From Strobilurus pachycystidiatus (taxonomy: Eukaryota; Basidiomycota; Agaricomycetes; Agaricales; Physalacriaceae), in contig JAHLMK010000023.1 of NCBI GenBank assembly GCA_019915135.1, positions 558,001 to 622,000 on the forward strand: 64,000 nt of DNA, read 5' to 3'. The notes under the pieces are model-generated. The model had not been told where the DNA came from. It did no database searches and saw only the letters and a list, made by a program, of their open reading frames with translations. Position 1 is the first letter of the stretch, and every line of letters begins with the position of its first letter. The position numbers and the translations under genes are program-made. Below are positions 31,097-40,737 of this stretch, one piece after another.

Positions 31097-34000
31097 ATGC
31101 CTCGCCAGTCACCCGTTTCCATCTCCCGCCAATCGTCTACCACTTCCCTCTCTGAAAAGCGCAAGCGCGCTGACACCGTCACTGCGACCAGCAAGGGTGG
31201 GGCTACCGCCAAACCAGCGCCCAAGCGTTCTCGCAAGGCATCGACGTCGTCGGCCAAAGGGAAGGCGAGGGCGAAGGCGAGGAAGAGCAAGGGGAAGGGT
31301 CGCCGCCCCGCCACCTCTGACGATGACGAGCCTTCGGGCACTGAGGAGGACGGTCCTGCCACTGACCATGCCACCTCCGAGCGGGATCCGTATGAGGGCA
31401 TGCCAGATCTGGGGGCCGTATCTGATTCCGAGGATGAGGATGAGGAGGACGAAGATGAGGGCGGCGGCGACGGCGGTCCCGGAGATCTGGAAGACAAAAG
31501 ATACTGGGAAGGTGTTCTCGGTATGTGCAACCTACGCCTCTTCGTTTTTTCTGTCTGAATCAGGCTGTAGAAGCGAAACGCGGCAAGTTCAAGTCGTCCG
31601 TCTACGACCACTTCCAGCCACCAGTTGTTAGCGAGGGGCCGAATGGTTTTACCCAGCTCTTCGTGTGCAAATTGTACGTATCTATACTTCTTCCTCTGAA
31701 CTTTTGTTAACTCCCTCTTAGGACCAATGTCGAGGTCAACAGATCATTTAGTGACTCGACCACCAGCAATCTCAAGCGCCATGAGAAGCTCTGCGCTGGA
31801 AACGCCGGCCAAACCTCCCTTGCCCCCTTTGCTCACGGTTCAACCTACACGCCCGGCCGCCTCCGTTTCTATCTGGTCGAGGAGGTAGCCACCTGCCACC
31901 GCCCATTCACCATTGCGAGTGACCCACCGATTCGCAAGATTATACGGATGTTCCGACCGGATGTGCGGATTCCTTCTGAGACCACACTGTCCCGCGACAC
32001 CAAGGAGACTTACACCGTCACCAAAGTCAAAGTTGTTGAACACCTTCGCGTATGTCCTTTGTCATTTGGTCATGTACTTCGTCTCACCTAGTCACAGAAC
32101 GTCCGTGGAAAGCTTCACGTCGTCTTCGATGGCTGGGCTTCCGGCGGAAAACGCTCAAGTCAGGGCGTCGGCGTCACGTTCTTCAATGGCACCAAGATAG
32201 AGAATCTTAATCTTGACATGATAGGGTATGTGGTCGTTCTGATTCCGTCTCTCAACTTTGCTAATCCTGATGCAGCCTTCACGAACGCCACACCGCTGAG
32301 TATCTTGCAGACAAGACGATTGGATGCTTGAAGGACTTTGGCGTTGTCGATAAGCTTCTTGGCTTCTGTGGCGACAATGCCAGTGTCAACACAAAGATGG
32401 TTGCAGAGGCTATCCCGAAACTACCTGTCAATACCCACGCTGGCGAGAATACCTACGTTGGGTGCTCGGCTCATCAAATTGACCTCGCTACACGGGCAAG
32501 TTTCTTTCGGTCTGTTTTCTATCCTTATTTTCTCATCTTCTTCTAGGCCGTGATGCGTCAGTTCGTTGGCAAAAAGATCACCAATAAAGGGCTCAACGAT
32601 TACAATGGCGAGGATTTCAATGACGACGGCAACATATACATCGAAGAAGAAGTTGATGAGCCTGATCAAGGTGAACAAGAGGTCTTGGAGGCCGTTGACG
32701 CAGCTGGGGAGGAGGCAGAGGAGGCAGAGTTAGAGGAGCTATTCGCTGCCTTGACGGAGATGAAGGACTTGACCGATGCCGACAAGTCCTTGGGTCGTGC
32801 GGCTGTCACGAAGGTTTGTCCATCCTTTACTCAAAATGCTTATCACTGTGGCTGAAACTCTTCTTCAGATCATGAAGATCGGGCGCCGCGTCTTCAACAC
32901 ACAGCGGATGCAGGAGGAATTGCAAGCTCAGTGTGCAAAGTGCGACATCAACCCGCCCAAAAAGATGATTCGGGCGGTCGCCACTCGGTGGAACTCCCTC
33001 CATCCCGTTCTTGAGCGTGCTCTCGAACTTCGTCACCCTCTTGACCGCCTCGTCGTGGAGCCTGAGTTCAATCGGGTCAGCAAGCGTGCTATGTCTAAGT
33101 TCAAGCTGACCACGGCTGAGTGGATGGTTATTGAACAGCTGGAAAAGGTTCTACATGTACGCTACACCTACGATGCGGACTACTTGTACATCATCTAATG
33201 TATCATTATAGATTTTCGTGGATGCATCGAAAGCTTTGTCCAAGTCGGGCACCCCGCTCATCCATCAAGTCATCCCTATCTTTGACGCTCTCGTTGACGA
33301 GCTCGACGACATCATCAAGGATAAGTCTTACAGCCCTATCGTGCGCGCTGGCGCTGCCCGTGGCCGTACCGTAATGCTCAAGTACTACGGTCGCACTGAC
33401 AACAATCGAATGATTCGAATTGCAATGGGTACGATTGACGCTGTATTCTGATGAATGTTCTGATCTTGTCTCAACAGTGCTTCATCCCAAGTTCAAGACG
33501 CGATACTTCGAGAGTCAAGGCTGGGAGCGTGAGTGGATCAATGTGGCACTTGAGCATGTCCGCGAAGAATGGGCTCGTTACAAGCCAGCAGACGGTGCAG
33601 CTACACCCGCTGGAAGAACTTCGAAGGCGAGTTATCAATAATCTCATTCTGTCTTGCCCTGATGCATGTCTAGGCTAATCGCTTTGAGGATGTCGAAAAC
33701 TACACCAAGAACCAAAGCGATGACCCTCTCGAGGAGTATCTCACCACCCCGCCGGTTCTTTCGTGCTCCAACGCCTTGGCATACTGGGCGTCGCAGCTTG
33801 ATCCCATTGACGCTAAGGGAAAAACAACCAAGACTGCTAGTGGCGCGTTGGCACAGATGGCGCTTGACTATCTAAGTATGCCAGGTATGTGTTGCTCTGA
33901 AGTTCATCTTATGACTTTGATTAATGATTCTCTAGCTACGTCGGTGGATATTGAACGACTTTTCTCGCATGCGGGCCTGACCGTGACCAAACATCGCCAC

Positions 34001-34162
34001 AATCTGTCTGATGAGTCGACACGGGCAGCGGTGATTCTTTGGGGGTGGTTCAAGGCTGGCTTGGTTCCCGAAGCCGAATTGATCAAGATGCTTAATGCCA
34101 AGTCGTCTCGCAAGAAGGATAAGGCTGCTAACAAGGACTCCGATGTTGAATTTGTAGAGTAG
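31097..34162 (+). CDS. hAT-2 transposase (multi-exon)
   Basis: ATG at 31097 (MPRQSPVSISRQSS) and stop TAG at 34160-34162. About nine introns of 45-65 bases with GT/AG ends. The N-terminus is Lys/Ser-rich, then a long acidic run. A BED-like C/H segment follows (VCKL...SNLKRHEKLC), then the hAT core: VVFDGWASGG (first Asp), GFCGDNASVNTKM (second Asp), CSAHQIDLATRA (C-x2-H) and ATRWNSLHPVLERALEL. It ends with the dimerisation motif TSVDIERLFSHAGLTVTKHR. All exons appear open, so it may be functional. It is clearly diverged from the hAT-1 transposase. It would act on hAT-2 ends and perhaps on the MITE at 36329-36767, which has similar TIRs. Confidence 0.9.
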
Positions 34163-34203
34163 ATATAATTCGCCTCAATGTATGATATCTGCACGAATCT
34201 TAT

Positions 34204-34407
34204 GTGAGTACTCGCTTGAGTACTCGCGAGTACTCGAGTGCACTCGAGTCAGTGTGAGTACTCATTGGAACCGTGAGTACTCGACTCGTTGGACTCGAGT
34301 CTTGATAGGACTCGGTTCTTGTACGGGTCGTGATTTCCTTTTTTAGTAATGAGTACTCGTGCTCACGAGTCCGAGTCTACTCGAGTCAGGACTCGTGAAG
34401 GTCCTTA
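34204..34407. repeat. hAT-2 right subterminal repeats and TIR
   Basis: Tandem GAGTACTCG and ACTCGAGT motifs (34204-34300 and 34350-34400) precede the right TIR (34390-34407). GAGTACTC is itself a palindrome, so binding by a dimer is plausible. Confidence 0.88.
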
Positions 34408-34415
34408 CTGGTTCC
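34408..34415. repeat. Right target-site duplication of hAT-2
   Basis: CTGGTTCC, identical to 21622-21629. Confidence 0.96.
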
Positions 34416-35096
34416 GCAATCTTTTGACACTTAACTTAAGGCAGCTTGAGCTTAAGTAAGCCAACTTAAGCCTGCTAAGTCTTATGTCTCTGTTTGGCAC
34501 CCTTGGTCTCTTTTCTTTTGACTTGACTCGACGGGGGCGGTGTTTGCTTTCCTCTGTCCCATTCATTTCATTTGTGCCTCTCTCTGGTCTTAAAGCTTAA
34601 CTGACCTTTTTACTTCACTTTCTAGTGCCTCCACCCACGACCTCGGCGTCGGCTTTGGGATTAGCTTTCTGCTCCTGTTTGCGCTGGCTGTGATCACCTT
34701 GAACATAGTCTTTTTCTTCAGATTGATGTTCGCACTCCCGACGTTACTCCCACCAACCTCTAGCGCCACTATCTTGAGAATTTATCAACACTGCCATTCT
34801 TTTCTCCTACTTCTAGTACACCTTGTTATGAATGGCCCACAGCGCTGGTTTACTCAATTCCCGCCCCCGAGCAGCTATCCTCCTGGACTCCCTCTTCCGC
34901 TTTGTGGGCAAATTTTCATCTATAATATAACACTCCAATCTCACGTGTTTGGTAGCCCTGTATCCGCCTCTCACCTATCCACCGGCACGGTCTTCCTCCT
35001 CGCGATGGTCTTCTGCCACATCTGCACCATATACTTTTGGAAGTCAGTTGCGTCTTGTATGCTCTACGCCATGGCGTACTGACTAACATATGACTC
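34416..35096. other. Flank without recognised gene
   Basis: Begins with several CTTAAG/TTAAG motifs (34430-34480). A 130-codon open frame (34690-35082) has hydrophobic, low-complexity composition and no recognisable motif, so I do not call it a gene. Confidence 0.4.
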
Positions 35097-35098
35097 TA

Positions 35099-35301
35099 CT
35101 TGGGGTCATCAAAAGTGATCGGCCACTCCTGTGAAAGTATTGGCTCTGTAGCAAAAATAAGAATGAATGAGTACAAAATTTGATGACCAAAATTACCTCA
35201 TGTCTTTCACTGGATACAACAATAGGACCTTAATTTGACTTGGGACATATTGAGAGCTCTTTCAAGTTTGATGGGGACCAATCACTTTTGATGACCCCGA
35301 G
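35099..35301. mobile_element. Tc1/mariner-like MITE (203 bp)
   Basis: Ends CTTGGGGTCATCAAAAGTG... and its inverted partner ...CACTTTTGATGACCCCGAG form a 21-bp TIR with one mismatch. It is flanked by TA dinucleotides (35097-35098 and 35302-35303). There is no coding capacity. The TA duplication and size fit a Stowaway-like nonautonomous element. Confidence 0.8.
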
Positions 35302-35303
35302 TA

Positions 35304-36320
35304 CAGACCAAGCTGGGTACCCAGCAATGCCTCCACCTCTGCCGCAACAGGCTTATCTTGCGTCACATGGAGCACTGGTATCGCATCACGCCAGCCCAAT
35401 GGCAGCCGTACCAGTAGCGGGGTACACTTCTCAGGCATGGCAGCCTGTGTACCCTCTGACAACCTTTGACCTTTGCTCCTACTCACCAGCGTCATTGCCT
35501 GCCAGTCTCACAAATGCTGTCTTCCCATCTGCCTATACCCATCCTGTTCACCCAATCCTTGGACCTCTTGTTCAAACGCTGCTGCCTCACCTCTCTCAGC
35601 CTATAGAGGAGAACACATTCTCCCCTCTCTCTAATGGGTTCATCACTGCTACAGCTACTTTTCCTTCCAGACCCACGCTTGCGGATCGTAGGAGGCATGG
35701 GCAGGCTCCTCTTCCCCCTTGTAACATTTGCATAAGCCGCTTTGGTGGCTCCCTTGCCTCAAATAATTTCCATATTCCAAATCCAAAACCAATCTCCATC
35801 CCCACAATCCCTGACGTTGACACCAGTGCTGGGATAACACCCACCACCCCAAAGCCAGGAGGACATCCTCTTTCCAGGGTATGCACGTTGCACGACTCCT
35901 GCAACTCCTAGGTGGGCAAGACCCCTTGCCAGCACTGACATTGTCCTCTTTCCGTATCAGCGCATAATTGACGAGTCCATGATGGACCAGGAGGGAGTAC
36001 TTGAGGATCCAGACATGCCTGGCGACTCCTTCTACTATCAGCCGCTTGGTGTTTCTGTGGTCTTTGTAACACCTTACCAGGACCGACCTTGCACCTCGTC
36101 GGCAATTTCTCGAGGGCAACCACAAGCAGCCACTCCCTTCAGTTCATTGGCTGGCCAATCTTCACAGGCTTCCCTCATGGAACACAAAGTTCATGCTGAA
36201 GAAGCAGAGGTGATTCTGACAAGGAGAGCATAGATTAAAGAGGGAGGTTGAAGTGTGGTGGCAATCGGGAAGATCTTGGTAAAGAATTCATAACTTCATG
36301 CTGAGGAGCCCTTCAGGTAT
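35304..36320 (+). pseudogene. Decayed ORF region of unknown identity
   Basis: One frame is open from within the MITE to 35911, Pro/Ser-rich (YPAMPPPLPQQAYLASHGA; LGPLVQTLLPHLSQPIEEN). A second frame (35979-36233) continues with TPYQDRPCTSSAISRGQ. The last piece before the hAT MITE reads EEPFRYVA and resumes beyond both later insertions (36776-36801, then from 42792). The composition suggests a decayed protein gene interrupted by three insertions. I do not recognise the family. Confidence 0.3.
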
Positions 36321-36328
36321 GTTGCGTT

Positions 36329-36767
36329 TAAGAACCTCCACGAGTCAATACTCAAGTACACTCTTGATCCGTGACACGAGTACTCATGCTTCAAAACCAA
36401 TACTCATGACTCTTCTTTAACTTGACTCATACGGGTACGAATTAAGACAAGTACGAGTTTAATGGGTCAACACTCACAGATACTCTTGCTTTTCAAGTGT
36501 ATATCATTTCATTTATATAATGAATGACTTTTATATAGAAGTTAGTGATCAAATATACATAGAAGATTTACAAAACATTCATTTTATCAAGGAATATATG
36601 ATGATACACCTATTATGAAAATTCATGTTTCTAAAACTCATACGCGCGATCCATCTTTGACTTGACTCGTTTTAATCCGCAGATCAGAACGAGTCATACT
36701 CATCAGTATTATGACGAGTCAAGTATGCGAGTATACTCTTGACTCTCAATACTCATGGAGGTCCTTA
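36329..36767. mobile_element. hAT-type MITE (439 bp) with hAT-2-like ends
   Basis: The left TIR TAAGAACCTCCACGAGTC and the right end (inverted TAAGGACCTCCATGAGT) resemble the hAT-2 TIR TAAGGACCTTCACGAGTC. The TSD GTTGCGTT is at 36321-36328 and 36768-36775. The interior is AT-rich with ACTCATG/GAGTACT subterminal motifs and no ORF. It is probably mobilised by a hAT-2-type transposase. Confidence 0.9.
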
Positions 36768-36801
36768 GTTGCGTTGCTGAAGAATGTGGCCCTCCTGTTG
36801 C

Positions 36802-37220
36802 TGTCATGACTTGACTGCGCCACAGACGCCTAGCCGATCGAAGGCGACGCCTACGCGGGCGGGAGCAACGGTATCGCGCCCATCGTCGGGATCTATCTGA
36901 CGGCCGTCGGACGGTAGCACATGGTGGCGAAGCTCGGCCGACGGGAAAGCGGGATCGGGCGGGATAGGGCGCGCTCCCGACCAATCACGGGCGGGATGGC
37001 GCGATGACTCGTGCGATGACTCGGGAATGAGTCAGAGGGGCGCACCCGCGCCCATCGGGCGTCGGGCGTCGGGAACTGTATAAAAGAGTCGGTAGTCAGT
37101 AGAGTAGTTTTTCAGAGAACCGTTGTCTTTCCCCCGGGATTCAATACACCACCCTTTACACCGCTCTCCAGTCGTTGCCTCGTGCGCCCTCGCTATAGAT
37201 GAATAGGCCCGACGCTGACA
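36802..37220 (+). repeat. Gypsy-2 5' LTR
   Basis: Starts TGTCATGACTTGAC and ends GACGCTGACA. It contains TATAAAAG at 37079-37086. The gag start codon lies inside it at 37199. Confidence 0.97.
37079..37123 (+). promoter_or_regulatory. Gypsy-2 LTR promoter and predicted RNA 5' end
   Basis: TATAAAAG (37079-37086) is followed 28 bases later by AGAGAACCGT (37114-37123), which is complementary to the primer site. This predicts transcription starting at or close to 37114. Confidence 0.65.
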
Positions 37221-38356
37221 ATACGGTTCTCTCCCCTTTCGACGACCCAACGACTATGAGCACCAAAGACGCCCCCATGGCCCCGGCCACCGAGCCCACC
37301 AACGAGCAGAGAGAGCTGCATAGCATGTTCAGTGGCATAGGGACGGCCCTCGATAATCTGAACCAGCGCATCACTACCATCGCGCAGGACGAAATCAACA
37401 GGAGCCACGAGGTGGCGAACCTCCACGCTCAGCTTCTTCAGCGTATCATCGAGCTCAGCGGCGTCCAGCTGGCCGCGTCCCAAGCACAGGCGCAAGCCGC
37501 GCAACATCGCGCATCCAAGGCGCGCTTCGGGACTCCGGCCAAGTTTAGCGGGAAGTCGGACGGCATCGAGCCGTTCTTCTCCCAACTCCACATCCTCTTC
37601 GCCTCCGAACCTCGAGCCTACGAGACCGCGCGCAACAGAGTGTTCGCCGCGCTATCGTACATGACCGAGGGGCCCGCTGTTATCAAATGGGCCAGCACGC
37701 AGACCGCCCTCTACGAGAAAGGAGAGGAGCCATACCTGACTTATACGGACTTCAAGGACGCCTTGAAAAGAGCCTTCGGAGGGACCAACTCGAAGACAAT
37801 CGCTCAGGAGGAGATCAAGAAATTGAAACAGAAGAAGGGACAGGACGCCCAGTCCTTCTTCATCGACTTCGAAGAGTACAAAGCCGACACAGGTTTCAAC
37901 GACGATGCCCTCATCTCCCTTCTACGCCACCAGCTGGACTCTTCTCTGGTTGAACGCATCACCGAAATGGAGAATATCCCCGAGACCTACGACGCGTACA
38001 AGAAGTTCGCCACTCGATTCGACGCTAATCGAGGCACGGCCCCCACCCAGGGATACAAGAACCCTGCCCCCTTTGTTTCCAAAAACTTCCCGCGTCCTAG
38101 TACTACGACAGTAATCAACAATCCCCCAGTCACTGGAATCACCTACGGAGGAAAAGGCGAACCCATGAGCATTGACAGAACGCGAGGCGCGGCCTCATTA
38201 AAATGCTACAACTGCGGGAAATCCGGGCACTTCGCGAGGAATTGCACGGAAAGACGCGAGTCCGTCAAGGGACTTGTAGAAGGTCTCAGCAACGAGGAAC
38301 GGGAAGATCTCGCTCAGACGCTGCAGGAGCAGGGTTTTGGCGCGGGACTGGAATGA
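37199..38356 (+). CDS. gag: Gypsy-2 gag
   Basis: 385 residues from an ATG within the 5' LTR to TGA 38354-38356. A predicted helical capsid domain spans about residues 100-270 (PAKFSGKSDGIEPFFSQLHI; DFKDALKRAFGGTN; FFIDFEEYKADTGFNDDAL). One zinc knuckle, CYNCGKSGHFARNC, lies near residue 335. Gag forms the particle and packages RNA. Its stop overlaps a downstream ATG as ATGA (38353-38356), which leads into the pol frame. The matching position in the 3' LTR reads ACG instead of ATG. The frame is intact. Confidence 0.93.
   Translation: MNRPDADNTVLSPFDDPTTMSTKDAPMAPATEPTNEQRELHSMFSGIGTALDNLNQRITTIAQDEINRSHEVANLHAQLLQRIIELSGVQLAASQAQAQAAQHRASKARFGTPAKFSGKSDGIEPFFSQLHILFASEPRAYETARNRVFAALSYMTEGPAVIKWASTQTALYEKGEEPYLTYTDFKDALKRAFGGTNSKTIAQEEIKKLKQKKGQDAQSFFIDFEEYKADTGFNDDALISLLRHQLDSSLVERITEMENIPETYDAYKKFATRFDANRGTAPTQGYKNPAPFVSKNFPRPSTTTVINNPPVTGITYGGKGEPMSIDRTRGAASLKCYNCGKSGHFARNCTERRESVKGLVEGLSNEEREDLAQTLQEQGFGAGLE
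37223..37232 (+). promoter_or_regulatory. Gypsy-2 self-priming primer-binding site
   Basis: ACGGTTCTCT starts two bases after the LTR end and is the exact complement of AGAGAACCGT at 37114-37123. No TGG tRNA-type site is present. The two-base gap matches Gypsy-1. Confidence 0.7.
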
Positions 38357-40737
38357 AGAGCGAGTCTTCCAGTCCCCCTTCCTTGGGTCCATGGACCAAT
38401 CGATTCAGTAGTCTACTTGTTGAAACCAGTGACAGTAGTGACGAACAATCCGATCCCATGGACTTCGACGAACCAAAACCCTCGCGTGAAAGAAAGAACA
38501 AAATAGCCAAAAAGGGAAGTTCGCGGATCAAACCCATCAAACACGTCCGCGGGACCCTCCCTTTCATCTGACACGAAATGCAGGTTAACCCCCGCCAAGC
38601 CCTCAAAGTACTCCGGAAATACGCTCGGACCGACAGGGAGTCCGAGGTTACCCAGGAGGCGGTCCAGGACATCTTGGGCCTGGACTCCCGCCACGCCCAA
38701 GCAGCTATCCAGGAATTCCGACAACCTCGTCGTTGGATTCGATCTACACGCCCGGGGCGCTGTATGAAAATCCCCATCACTCTCAAATTCCTGAATAGTG
38801 GCAAGGCCCTCACTGTGGTCGCCCTCATCGACTCCGGAGCTACCGGAGCCTATGTCAATCGAGACTTCGCCAAAAACGAAGGAATGGACACCCAGCGACT
38901 GCCACGACCCATCGCTGTGTCCAACGTTGACGGAACCCCCAACAATAACGGGCCAATAGAGCAGATCGTGGATCTGCGGGTCGTAACCGACAACGAACAC
39001 GAAGATGTTTTCACGTTTGCAGTGACTAACACCGGCGACGTCGACATTATCCTGGGATACGAATGGCTGAAAAAGCACAATCCCGAGGTCGACTGGGTCA
39101 AGGGAACCCTGGCGTTCACGAGGTGTCCGCCAGAGTGTCAACGACGCCAAGCTCGCCGAGTATGGCGAGAAGAAGATGAAGAAGATCTCGAGGAGGGGGA
39201 TCGAATTCTAGTCGTGAAGATGTGGGACGCCCCGCAGAATCGGTATGAGCAAAGAGAGCTCGACGCGGAACGAATCCGCGCTTTCGCCACTAAATCGACC
39301 CAGTTAGCGGGGGACCAAGCAAAAGCTAAGGGCGAGGCGCCCTTAGAAGAACTCGTTCCCCCGCAATATTTAGAGGAATTCCGACGGGTGTTCAAGAAAA
39401 CTGAGTTCGATCGGTTGCCGGAGCGTAGGAAGTGGGACCACGCTATCAAACTTAAACCCGACGCAACGGAGTTCAAGGGGAAGATATACCCCCTCGCCCC
39501 CTCCGAACAAGTGGAACAAGTGGAACTCGACAAGTTCATCGAAGAGCACCTCCAATCAGGGAGAATCCGCGTCTCCAAATCCCCCTACGCCTCTCCATTC
39601 TTCTTCGTCAAGAAGAAAGACGGGCGCCTCCGCCCCATCCAAGACTATCGCCAGCTCAACACCATGACGGTGAAGAACTCGTACCCCCTTCCCCTCCTCT
39701 CCAACGTCCTTCACAAACTACGAAACGCGAAGCTGTTTTCTAAACTGGACGTTCGGTGGGGATACAACAATGTCCGCATCGTCGAAGGCGACGAACATAA
39801 AGCCGCTTTCATCACCAACCGAGGACTCTTTGAGCCTCTAGTCATGTTCTTTGGACTAACGAATAGTCCGGCGACATTCCAGACCATGATGAACAACCTG
39901 TTCCACAATTTGATCTTGCGCGGCAAGGTGATCGTGTACATGGACGACATCCTGGTGTTCACCGAGGGCATCGATGAACATCGACAGGTTATGAAGGAGG
40001 TCCTACGCATCCTTCAAGACAACAATCTCAGCGTACAAGGATCCAAATGCGATTTCGAGAAATCAGAAGTGGAGTACTTGGGACTGATTGTGGGGAACGG
40101 ACAGTTCCGTATGGATCCTGTCAAAGTCGAGGGTGTTAGGGCGTGGCCCACACCCAGGACCGTCAAAGAGGTCCAATCCTTCCTCGGATTCGCCAACTTC
40201 TACCGGCGGTTCATCGAGGGGTTTGCACAGGTAGCAAAGCCCCTTCACTCCCTTTCGAAGAAGGATATCCCCTGGAGATGGGGAGACGCGGAGGAGGAAG
40301 CCTTCGCGGATCTGAAGGAACGAATCACTTCGAAACCCATCTTGCACTTCCCAACACAAACGGGTCGCTACCGCATCGAGGTGGACGCATCGGAATTCGC
40401 AACGGGCGGCGTCTTAAGCCAGGAGCAAGACGGCAAGACGGTCCCCATCGCATTCATGTCCAATTCACTGAGTCCCGCGGAGCAAAACTATGACATACAC
40501 GACAAGGAAATGTTAGCCATCATGAGAGCCCTGGCCGACTGGAGGCATTACGTTCTCGGAGCACCGGAACCAACCCTCATCCTGACGGATCACAAGAACC
40601 TCAAAGTTTTCATGCAGGCCAAGAAGCTTAATCGCCGCCAGGCACGGTGGTCACTTGACCTGGCGGAGTACAACTTCACGCTAGTTCACCGCCCGGGGGC
40701 GCAGAACAAAAAGGCCGATGAGACGACAAGGACATGA
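38353..40737 (+). pseudogene. pol: Gypsy-2 pol part 1: protease, reverse transcriptase, RNase H
   Basis: The frame begins at ATG 38353, overlapping the gag stop, and runs to an in-frame TGA at 38569-38571. It reopens at once and continues to 40737. Protease: ALIDSGATGAYVNRDFA and IILGYEWLKKHNPEVDW. RT: LRPIQDYRQLN, FSKLDVRWGYNN, FGLTNSPATFQ and YMDDILVF near 39937, plus the [18 protein letters not shown] thumb. RNase H: EVDASEFATGGVLS, DKEMLAI and ILTDHKNL. It ends NKKADETTRT, where the normal linker to integrase should be, in the wrong frame. Domain order and motifs are complete; the stop and the frame change are the only visible lesions. Confidence 0.93.

Larger units (their letters stand above)
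21630..34407 (+). mobile_element. hAT-2: 12.8-kb autonomous-type hAT element with cargo
   Basis: The left TIR TAGAGACCTTCACGAGTC (21630-21647) matches the reverse complement of the right end (34390-34407, TAAGGACCTTCACGAGTC) at 16 of 18 positions. It is flanked by the 8-bp TSD CTGGTTCC. Dense GAGTACTCG/ACTCG subterminal repeats occur at both ends. Inside are an accessory gene (minus, 21905-24111), about 7 kb of cargo and the transposase (plus, 31097-34162). The length is large for a hAT element. The TIRs differ from hAT-1, so this is a separate family. Confidence 0.95.

Noticed and set aside
34204..34400. Possible satellite or CRISPR-like array of GAGTACTCG units
   Set aside because: Units are short, irregular and at a hAT terminus with TIR and TSD. 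They are subterminal transposase-site repeats.
34690..35082. 130-codon ORF
   Set aside because: Hydrophobic low-complexity reading without recognisable domain or good start context.
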